From DATDCV01 sp036524155 (GTDB lineage Bacteria > Verrucomicrobiota > Verrucomicrobiia > Limisphaerales > UBA8199): 5,902 nucleotides of DNA. Below, piece after piece: positions 1 to 5,902 of the stretch (its first letter is position 1; every line of letters begins with the position of its first letter). The stretch lies in NCBI GenBank assembly GCA_036524155.1, contig DATDCV010000622.1:1-5902 (forward strand), in the 5' to 3' direction. The notes beneath the pieces were generated by a model that did not search any database, was not told where the DNA came from, and saw only the letters and a list, made by a program, of their open reading frames with translations. The position numbers and the translations under genes are program-made.

Positions 1-3000
1 TCAGCACCGTGGTCACCGATTTACAGCCGGGCACCACCTATCATTACCGGAGCGTCGCGTTCAACCAGTTCGGCACCGCTTACGGCGAAGACCAGACCTT
101 CACCACGCTGGTCCTGGGCGTTGGCTGGCCGACGTCCACCAAGGTTACCGGTGGCTGGAGCGACTCGCCCAGGCACGCGGTCGATGCCGAGGGCAACGTC
201 TACGTCGCCGGTCGCTTTACCGGCTCGGCAACGTTCAAGACCACAATCACCTCCGAGAACGGCAGTCCTGACGCGTTTGTAGCGAAGCTCGGGCGGGGCG
301 CGGACTGGCTCTGGGAGAATCGGGTAGTGATCAACACCGGCGGGTCCGTTGATATCCACGCGCTGGCCGTGGACCAGGCACGGAACGTTTACGTCGTCGG
401 CGAGTTCAGCGGTACCTCCACCCTGGGCACCAACGTCCTCACGGCAGCCGGACAGACCGACGGTTTCGTGGCGAAACTCAACAGCGCGGGCAACACCTGG
501 TTGTGGGCGCGGGCTGTGGGCGCCGCCCAGCCGGACAGCGCCAACGCGCTGGCGGTCACTCCCGCCGGCACCGTATTCATTGCGGGGCATTTCCGCGGCA
601 CGGTGGAGCTGGGCACCAACCAACTGGTCTCCGCCGCCAACAGCCAGGATATCTTCGTGGCCAAACTCGATACTTCCGGGAACTGGCTCTGGACGCGGGA
701 AGCCGGCGGCACGAATCAGAACGACGACGCCCTGGCGCTGGCGCTTAACGGCGAACAGGAGGACGTTTTTGTGACCGGGCGATTTCAGGGCACCAACGCC
801 ACTTTTGGCACCACAACTCTCCGCGCCGTGGGGGGGATCAGCGACACGGATCTCTTCATCGCGCGGATCAGCACCGACGGGCTCTGGTTGCTGGCGCGGC
901 GGGGCGGCGGCAGCGGCGCCGACACCGGCACCGGCCTGGCTCTCGACGCGGCGGGACAGATTTATCTGCTTGGCCAATTCGGCGGCCCGGCCGATTACAG
1001 CGGCACGGTAAGCAACCTGAACGCGGGCGGAGGCACGAATCTGTTTGTAGCCAGGCTCAATCCGAACGCGAATCTGCTCTGGTACGCGCAGGCCGGTGCG
1101 GGCTTTGCCGATGCCATTACCGTGGACCGCGCGGGACGGGTTTATGTCTCGGGCGACTTCACTATTTCGACCAGTTTCGGTTCCCCCGCGGCCTTCTCCG
1201 TGGTCTCAGGCGGCAACTCCGACATATTCATCGCCCGGCTGGACGCGGCGTCCGGCGCGTGGGTGTGGGCGAAGCGCATCGGTTCCACCGGAGACGAAAC
1301 GCGCGGAACCATCGCCGTGGACGGCTCAGGCGGCGTGGTGGTGTCGGGCACGTTCCAGAGTACGGTGGCAGTGGGTTATGTCCTGCTCACCACGGCGAAT
1401 GAACGCGACATCTTCCTGGTCCGGCTCGATTCCGACGCTCTCTTCGAGCACAACACTTACGTGGTAGGCCAGCCGATTCCGGTGCCCGTCGAAGCGCAGG
1501 ATCCCGGCCGCGAGGACGGCGGCGCGTTGGGCCAGCCGGTCATCACGATTCTCGAGAAGGAGCAGTCGGACAGCAGCAACTTGAACTCCTTTCTCTGGAG
1601 CCTCTCGGAACGCAAGCTTTACCCGGTGCGGCCCGTCACGGCGATCCTGAAATGGCCGCTAACGACCGACGTGACGAACACCACCAGCGTCGCCACCGCC
1701 GTCGGCCGCTGTGTCTTCCCGGCGCAACCGCAGATTCACGTCGCCGAGGCGCCCGTGGAACTCGAACCCGCCCTACCAGGCTTTCCGTTCCGGTTCCTGA
1801 ACCTCGCTTTCACGACGATAGACGGCGCGAACGTCGACTCACGGAGCAAGCAGTTCAGAGCCGCGCAACCGGGCTGGACGGTGCTGCAATTTCTCGACAC
1901 CGGCGGCGAACTGCCCAATCCCGCGATCCATCCCAGCCGATTCGAGGTGGTGCGCACGGTTTTGTGGAACGATCCGGCCCATCTGGTGGACGATCAGCCC
2001 GCCGCTATCGGCACGGTGTTGACACATCCCGCGCACAACGACCCGACCGGAAAGAACGGCCATATCGTTTTCGAGAAAGCGTTTTACGACGGTACGGGCG
2101 AAGAACGGGCTTACGACCGCGCCAACCGCACCGGCGTAATTCTCCCGGTGAACAAGGACAGTTCCGCCGCCGACGATGATCTCGTGATCGTCTGGTACCG
2201 CACGAACGAGGTGACGGGTGTCGCCTGGCCGTCATTGCCGGTGCGGTATCAGGCGTATTGGCCGGCGGAACCGAGCGAATTGGTGCTCGCCAGCGGCGCG
2301 GGTTCGGGAGTGCTTGACCCGAGCAAGTATCCCAGCAAGCGCGTTTACAGCCAGCCCGACCCCGCCTTGCCCGGCTGTAATCCCAACGAGGAACACGCCG
2401 CGCTCTACGGCGATGTGCTCTACGCGTTGCGCAATGATCTCAACGCGGTGGCCGATGTGTCCGAGCCGTACACGCTCCTGAAATATCGTGACCCGCTCAC
2501 GAGCCAATGGACCATGAAGGTCTTCAAAGTCGTGACGACGAACGCGACATCTCAGTTCGTTTACCCGGCTGTCGCCGGACAGCTTTTGGCGATGCCCGCG
2601 CCGTTGAGCCTCCTGGGCCTTTGCGGCACCAGTAATCGATGCCTTTCCGGTCCCGGTTTCCAGGACCATCTGGGCCGGATCTACGCCCGCGCCGCGGGAA
2701 CGGACAACGGCCCGGACACCATCGTGGTCCGCTACTGGTATCCGTTGCAGGCTGACTTCTTCTACGACCTCGATCGCAACGGCCAGCCCGATGCGCCCGC
2801 CGGCCAGTGCGTGCCGTGGCTGGACCGGCGTCCCGGCGGCGCGCTTGGCGTGCCCGTCGACGTCACCTACAATGTCGTGTGGCCGGAGCAGACCCCGACG
2901 CTGCAAATCGGCGAGACGCTGCTGGGGGCGAAATTCGGTCTGCCCGATCTCCGTAACTTCGCTCATGCCAGCGTCATCTTCGATGAAGGTGACCCCGCCG

Positions 3001-5902
3001 GCACTAACGGCGTCGCTTCGCTGGTGCGGATGTTCGATCCGCTCGCCCCACGGACGCTGCAGTTGCGCCCGATCGGCGCCACCAATTTGATCGCCGGAGC
3101 CGGTTACGGCGTGTTTAGCGTGGCCGATGCCGACGCCCTGTTCGCCGGACTCGCCACGGCCCACGATGCGGGGCTGACCGTGTTTAGCGATTTGCCGTTC
3201 GCGCTCCGCTCGCGGCTGCGTTACGATGCGCTGAACAAAAACCTGATCTTCCGCGGGCTTCTCGACGAAAGCCAGCGTTACGGCGGCCCCGATAATCCGC
3301 TGCTGCTGCTCAACACGCTCTCGCCGCGCGAACGCGACCGTCTCAAGCAGCTCGCCGCCAGCCCGGGCTTCGGGGACATGATCGACGCGCTCTACGACCT
3401 CACGCGGAATCCGAACCGGCTCGACCTCGATCGCAATCAACTGCCTGACAAAGCGCTCCTGGTGGGATTAACCACGAATGAGGCCGGCCAGGTCGTCCCC
3501 GAAGTGCTCGGGGCCGGACCCAAGCTGGTGTCGGCGGGCCAGGCGCGATCCAGCGGCTACGTGACCATCGTCGAGAACAACGATCCTTCGCTCGGCGGTC
3601 TGCCGGTGACGCTGCACATCATTCGCGTGGAAGGCGGCCCGGTGCGCGGCGACATCAAAGTGATCCAGTCCGAAAACGTGTTTGACGAAAAATTGACGCT
3701 GCGGCACAGCGCCGATTTTGGCGGCGAGCCGCAACGGTTCGCGTTTGAGTGGTTTTACCGGCCTGTGGAGGCGGGCACCGATCCCAGCGTCTTCCCGACG
3801 GTCCTGACTAACGGGAACGTGGATGAGTTGCGTGGTTGGACACAATTCCTCGCTTCACCGCCGGACCCGGCCGGGCTGAACGACATCACTCTGGGCGACG
3901 GCGGGATGTCGAGCCTGCTCGTTCTGGCCGATAATTATTTCATCTGCCGCTATCGCGGTTACGTCATGAATGGCCGGACGAACTGGAGCGACTGGGTGGG
4001 CGTCATCGGTGGTGGCCAGGCACAACTGGCTGAAGGCTGGGTCAAGCGGGTGCGCGACGGGCTAAATCCATTCGAGGCGCGCACCCGGGACTTTCACGCG
4101 AACGAGACGGTCACCTTCGCCAGCATGCTCGAGCAGGCCGGCGCCCGTTACGAAGGCGATATCGCCTTTAATCCTGAGGGCGGAAACATCAACCAGATCG
4201 GCTTGATCGAGGCCTACGAAACCGTGCTGCGCCGCGCCAAAAGGCTGAGCGTGGAAGCCCAGCCGCCGATCAACTACCAACCGGCGAACGACGCCCTGCT
4301 GCTCGCGGCGGGGTTTATTGCCGACCTGTACCTTCTGCTCGGCAACGAGGCCGTCGCCGACGCCGCGGATCCGACGATCGGTTTCCGCACCACCAGCTCC
4401 GGCTATGGCACGCTCGCTCCATCCATCTTTACGTTCCAGAACCAGCTCGATTCGCTGCTGGAAGAAGAGCTCGCCTTGTTGCGCGGGCGGGACGACAGCT
4501 CGGCCACTGTGCGCCTGCCGCCGGTCTATAACCGCCTGTTCTGGAACTTCACCCGCGACGAAGGCGAGGTCGCCTACGCGCAAGCCTACAACATCACCGA
4601 CCACAACGGCGACGGATTCGTTGATGCGACCGACGCGCGCATCATGTACCCGCAGGCGCACGGTGATGCCTGGGGACATTACCTCACGGCCACCAAGACC
4701 TATTACGCTCTGCTGCAGAACCCGCACTTCGACTGGATCCCGCGCAGTGAGCCGATTCTGCTCTCCGGCGTGCCCGTGCTGGTGGATTATCTGGACGAGC
4801 GCAAGTTCGCCCGTGCCGCCGCCGCGAAGGCCAAGGTCGGCGCGGAAATCGTCGATCTGACCTACCGGTTGAGTTACGTGGACGATCCCGCCGGGCAGTA
4901 CCAGGGCTACAAGGACACGGACACGGCGCGCGGCTGGGGCGTGTCCGAATGGGCGCGACGGGCGGGTTCGTCGGCGCTGTTCGACTGGGTGGTTGCCAAC
5001 GCCGTCCTGCCGGCCGTTGATCCGAACCCGGCGCATACCGGGATTACCAGGATCGACCGGATGACCGTACCGGAACTCACCGAGATCGTCGCCGGCTACG
5101 AAAGCGTGCAAAGCCAGATGGACAAGGCGGACGCCGGCCTGAATCCCTTGGGCGTCGCGAAGAACTCCGTGCCCTTTGACATTGATCCGTCGCTCATCGC
5201 CTCCGGTAAAACGCACTTTGAGCAGATCCACGACCGCGCCCTCGAAGCGATGAAGAACACCGTCACGGTGTTCAACCACGCGAACCAGATGTCGCAGGCG
5301 TTGCGCGGGCTGCAGGACACGGTCAATCAGTTTTCGCAGAATGTCGCGCAGCAGGAACGCGACTTGAAAAACCGGATGATCGAGCTCTTTGGCTACCCGT
5401 ACGCGGGCGATATCGGGCCGGGAAAGACCTACCCCGCGGGTTACGACGGCCCGGACATTTATCACTACATGTATGTCAACACCACGGAACTCAACGGCGA
5501 ACCGGTGTACGGGGTGGCCACCAATATCGTGGCCCACTACACCGCCATCAGCGAGGCCTTCGGGCTCGCTAACCTGGCGTCCGGGCTTGCCGGGTTCTTC
5601 TTCCCGTCCGACCTGCCGACCAGCCTGGTCACCACCAACACGCAAAACGTGATGCAGGTTACCTATCCGCTGGCCGCCGGCAGCTACGGCCTGGTCGCCC
5701 CGTCCGGGTGGGGGCAGCGCCGGGCGCCCGGCGAGCTTCAGCAGGCGCTCTCCGACCAGCTCCAAAGCCAGGCGCGCTTGAAACAGTCTCTGGCCAATTA
5801 CAACGCCCTGGTCGGGCAGATCAACGACGCCGAAGAAATGTTGCTGGCGAAATACAACTTGCGCGCGGACACCATCAATATCCGCAATGCCGCGGACGGG
5901 AC
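1..5902 (+). CDS. Giant multidomain, probably exported protein with FN3-like tail and SBBP beta-propeller (partial at both ends)
   Basis: Codons read from position 3 run without a stop to position 5900 (1,966 residues), and both ends are cut by the window. Third positions are strongly G/C and the sense-strand codons TTA, CTA and TCA are rare, as expected of a real gene in a G+C-rich genome. Domains in order: the end of an FN3-like domain (residues 1-35), a seven-unit SBBP-like propeller (about 39-483), an unnamed beta-rich region (484-779), a core with NPNEEHAA and two DLDRN loops (780-1179), a beta-sandwich-like region (1180-1341), a helical region with an EF-hand-type loop at 1533-1544, then coiled-coil-like helices from 1738. 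There are only six Cys and no convincing transmembrane helix apart from one short hydrophobic stretch near residues 1849-1868. Known of the modules: FN3 and SBBP repeats are common in secreted and surface proteins. Inferred: an extracellular adhesion, binding or structural role. The signal peptide and sorting signal would lie outside the window. No enzyme active site was recognised, so the function is unknown. Confidence 0.93.
3..107 (+). other. C-terminal part of a fibronectin type III-like domain
   Basis: Residues 1-35 contain DLQPGTTYHYRSVAFNQFG followed by TAYGEDQTFTT. This is the usual end of a bacterial FN3 domain: the L-P-G-T-x-Y-x-Y-R-x-x-A-x-N strand pair and the closing strand ending TFTT. 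The first half of the domain lies upstream of the window. Such domains usually act as spacers or binding modules in secreted proteins and often occur in tandem, so more copies may precede it. A short linker (LVLG) joins it to the propeller. Confidence 0.75.
117..1451 (+). repeat. Seven-unit SBBP-type beta-propeller repeat array
   Basis: Seven degenerate protein repeats of about 60-67 residues follow one another. Each has an [LI]AVDxxGxVYVxGxF strand pair, a G-T or F-G turn, a D-x-F-[VI]-A-[KR]-[LI] strand and, in all but the last, a W-x-W strand. Approximate units are 156-338, 339-521, 522-710, 711-905, 906-1097, 1098-1283 and 1284-1451. The W-x-W position falls at residues 102, 166, 228, 295, 358 (LLW) and 420, a regular period of 60-67. 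Unit 7 ends at DIFLVRLDSDALFEH without its W strand, while a similar strand (VGWPTSTKV, W42) precedes unit 1 at the expected spacing. That fits a closed seven-bladed propeller with a velcro strand. SBBP (beta-propeller repeat) modules are known from exported bacterial proteins and mostly have no assigned ligand. The repeats are similar in protein but not obviously in DNA, so the array is old rather than recently expanded. NHL or Kelch-type repeats are less likely alternatives. Confidence 0.8.
1452..2339 (+). other. Unassigned beta-rich region after the propeller
   Basis: Residues 484-779 match no family I can name. The stretch alternates short hydrophobic strands with Pro/Gly/Asp turns: NTYVVGQPIPVPVEA, KLYPVRPVTAILKWPL, QIHVAEAPVELEP, GWTVLQFLDTGG, DDDLVIVWYRTNEV. 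This suggests one or more beta-sandwich domains. An acidic turn (DPGREDGG) lies near its start and one Cys (residue 570) falls in GRCVFPAQP. There is no signal peptide, membrane segment or low-complexity repeat. It reads in frame with both flanks and has the same codon preferences, so it belongs to the same gene. Confidence 0.5.
2766..2801 (+). other. Possible calcium-binding loop, DxDxN type
   Basis: Residues 922-933 read DLDRNGQPDAPA. Acidic or amide side chains fall at loop positions 1, 3, 5 and 9 with Gly at 6, as in calcium loops of EF-hand, dockerin and thrombospondin-type-3 families. The usual acidic residue at position 12 is Ala and position 8 is Pro, so binding is uncertain. The loop sits directly after the strand RYWYPLQADFFY. 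Confidence 0.4.
3423..3458 (+). other. Second DxDxN-type loop
   Basis: Residues 1141-1152 read DLDRNQLPDKAL, matching the loop at 2766 in the first five residues and in the P-D at positions 8-9. Position 6 is Gln rather than Gly and position 12 is Leu, so it is a weaker calcium-site candidate. The two loops share 15 identical bases (2765-2779 and 3422-3436) and lie 219 residues apart, which could mark the edges of one domain. Confidence 0.35.
3540..4025 (+). other. Probable beta-sandwich-like region
   Basis: Residues 1180-1341 are rich in predicted strands: SGYVTIVENNDP, LPVTLHIIRVEG, GDIKVIQSENVFDEKLTLRH, QRFAFEWFYRPVEAG and DNYFICRYRGYVMNG. The run ends at NWSDWVGVIGGGQAQLAEGW. The strand-turn pattern and the W-S-x-W ending recall an Ig or FN3-like fold but no family motif is secure. 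One Cys (residue 1315) lies in FICRYRG. It precedes a clear change to helical sequence at about 4026. Confidence 0.4.
4026..4598 (+). other. Helical region of unknown function
   Basis: Residues 1342-1532 change to amphipathic helix: LAEGWVKRVRDGLNPFEAR, GLIEAYETVLRRAKRLSVEA, NDALLLAAGFIADLYLLLGN and QNQLDSLLEEELALLRGRDD, followed by PPVYNRLFWNFTRDEGEVAY. The helix-loop-helix spacing is loosely like tetratricopeptide-type repeats, but the TPR consensus is not met. The stretch LLLAAGFIADLYLLLG is hydrophobic but contains Asp and is too short to be a confident membrane helix. Confidence 0.4.
4599..4634 (+). other. EF-hand/dockerin-type calcium-binding loop
   Basis: Residues 1533-1544 read DHNGDGFVDATD. 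Asp, Asn, Asp, Asp and Asp occupy positions 1, 3, 5, 9 and 12, with Gly at 6 and a hydrophobic Val at 8, so every liganding position of the canonical loop is filled. A helix follows (ARIMYPQAHGDAWGHYLTAT), and INITD-like sequence (YNITD) precedes it. A complete dockerin would need a second loop about 20-25 residues on, and none is present, so it is best read as a single calcium site that stabilises the fold. Confidence 0.65.
4635..5213 (+). other. Mixed helical module following the calcium loop
   Basis: Residues 1545-1737 include an aromatic-rich helix pair (HGDAWGHYLTATKTYYALLQ), NPHFDWIPRSEPILLSGVPV, an Ala/Lys helix (LDERKFARAAAAKAKVGAE), RGWGVSEWARRAGSSALFDW and RIDRMTVPELTEIVAGYESV. Several tryptophans and conserved-looking glycines suggest a compact folded domain rather than a linker. 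No catalytic motif or named family was recognised. It ends near NPLGVAKNSVPFDIDPS, just before the coiled coil. Confidence 0.4.
5214..5390 (+). other. Coiled-coil-like helix 1
   Basis: Residues 1738-1796 form a long Gly- and Pro-poor stretch (one Gly, in ALRGLQDTV) rich in Gln, Asn, Glu, Ala and Leu: HFEQIHDRALEAMKNTVTVF, NHANQMSQALRGLQDTV, then NQFSQNVAQQERDLKNRMIE. Hydrophobic residues recur at 3-4 spacing, as in heptads. It ends at a glycine in IELFGYPYAGDIGPG, where a non-helical block begins. The repeated polar residues suggest a solvent-exposed rod or helical bundle. Confidence 0.55.
5391..5546 (+). other. Gly/Tyr-rich block between the coiled coils
   Basis: Residues 1797-1848 contain GYPYAGDIGPGKTYPAGYDG and PDIYHYMYVNTTELNGEPVY. 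This dense run of Tyr, Gly, Pro and Asp stands between two helical stretches. Its composition looks constrained rather than linker-like. I recall similar wording in uncharacterised giant bacterial proteins but know no function for it. Confidence 0.4.
5547..5606 (+). other. Short hydrophobic segment
   Basis: Residues 1849-1868 read ISEAFGLANLASGLAGFFFP, which is mostly small and hydrophobic with one Glu near the start and a Pro at the end. It is borderline for a transmembrane helix. It could equally be a buried helix, or the tip of a helical hairpin between the coiled coils on either side. Confidence 0.3.
5727..5902 (+). other. Coiled-coil-like helix 2 (runs out of the window)
   Basis: From residue 1909 the sequence is again Gln, Leu, Ala and Asn rich: PGELQQALSDQLQSQARLKQ, then SLANYNALVGQINDAEEMLL and AKYNLRADTINIRNAADG. 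Leu, Ala and Ile fall at 3-4 spacing and Gly/Pro are almost absent after the start. It probably continues downstream. Together with the helix at 5214-5390 it could form an antiparallel pair. Confidence 0.5.

Larger units (their letters stand above)
2340..3539 (+). other. Core module with NPNEEHAA block and paired DLDRN loops
   Basis: Residues 780-1179 carry several dense, ordered motifs. They are a block ending in PGCNPNEEHAALYGDVLYALRNDLN (shown in two parts: PGCNPNEEHAA, then LYGDVLYALRNDLN; residues 790-814), KYRDPLTSQWTMKVFKV, VVRYWYPLQADFFYDLD, VTYNVVWPEQTP, GETLLGAKFGLPDL and SLVRMFDPLAPRTL. A CGTSNRC pair (residues 874 and 880) could form a small disulphide loop. DLDRN occurs twice, at residues 922-926 and 1141-1145. 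From memory, the order of these motifs resembles an uncharacterised module in giant proteins of PVC bacteria. I cannot attach a Pfam name or an activity. The E-E-H triplet could suggest a metal site, but no complete peptidase or hydrolase motif surrounds it. Confidence 0.5.

Noticed and set aside
349..774. Out-of-frame + strand open frames over the propeller and elsewhere (for example 349-774, 1652-2179, 4318-4860)
   Set aside because: Their translations are Arg/Pro/Thr/Ser-rich and low in structure, typical of frame-shifted reading of a G+C-rich gene. The frame starting at position 3 carries all recognisable domains.
21..977. A 318-codon open frame on the - strand
   Set aside because: It is an antisense shadow of the propeller in the same register, ending opposite a TTA codon at 21. 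Its internal periodicity is inherited from the propeller repeats.
2765..3436. The 15-base direct repeat at 2765-2779 and 3422-3436 as a mobile-element or recombination site
   Set aside because: It lies in frame, encodes the same DLDRN loop twice and has no flanking inverted repeats or transposase. Shared coding is the simpler explanation.
2232..3440. A 402-codon open frame on the - strand
   Set aside because: It is in the same exact antisense register and ends opposite a TCA codon at 2232. It is a composition shadow of the real gene.
3468..3845. A 125-codon open frame on the - strand
   Set aside because: It is bounded by the TTA codon at 3468 on the sense strand, has the same register as the other shadows and shows no independent support.
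4305..4345. LLLAAGFIADLYLLLG as a transmembrane helix
   Set aside because: It is too short and contains an Asp, and it fits a buried amphipathic helix within a helical domain.
4062..5765. A 567-codon open frame on the - strand
   Set aside because: Its codons lie exactly opposite the sense codons, so it can only be interrupted where the + strand uses TTA, CTA or TCA. It ends at a CTA codon (4062), and those codons are simply absent from there to 5765. The start is a TTG, and the translation is Arg/Gly/Val-rich with no domain pattern, while the + strand shows clear motifs throughout.

Overview
The whole window lies inside one very large protein-coding gene on the + strand. Reading codons from position 3, I translated every codon to position 5900 and found no stop and no frame break: 1,966 codons, open at both window edges. 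No start codon, ribosome binding site, stop, terminator, promoter, RNA gene, insertion sequence or CRISPR array is visible, and no stretch is left over as intergenic DNA. Below, residue n of the fragment is the codon starting at base 3n.

Layout: (1) positions 3-107 are the tail of a fibronectin-type-III-like domain. (2) Positions 117-1451 are a repeat array of seven units of about 63 residues, read as a seven-bladed beta-propeller of the SBBP type whose last blade appears to be closed by a strand lying before blade 1. (3) Positions 1452-2339 are a beta-rich stretch I cannot name. (4) Positions 2340-3539 are a well-ordered core with an NPNEEHAA block and two loops that both read DLDRN. (5) Positions 3540-4025 look like a beta-sandwich. 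(6) Positions 4026-4598 are mostly helical, followed by a textbook EF-hand/dockerin-type calcium loop at 4599-4634 and another mixed/helical module to about 5213. (7) Positions 5214-5902 hold two coiled-coil-like helical stretches flanking a Gly/Tyr-rich block and a hydrophobic segment.

The low cysteine content (6 in 1,966 residues), FN3 and SBBP modules and calcium-type loops suggest an exported or cell-surface giant protein. The G+C-rich third codon positions, the FN3 tail style (GTAYGEDQTFTT) and the propeller style resemble what I remember from Verrucomicrobiota (Pedosphaera/Limisphaerales-like) and related PVC bacteria; this placement is an impression, not a search result. The part after the propeller also resembles, from memory, a family of uncharacterised giant proteins of PVC and other environmental bacteria, for which I know no function. 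No neighbouring genes are visible, so nothing can be said about an operon.
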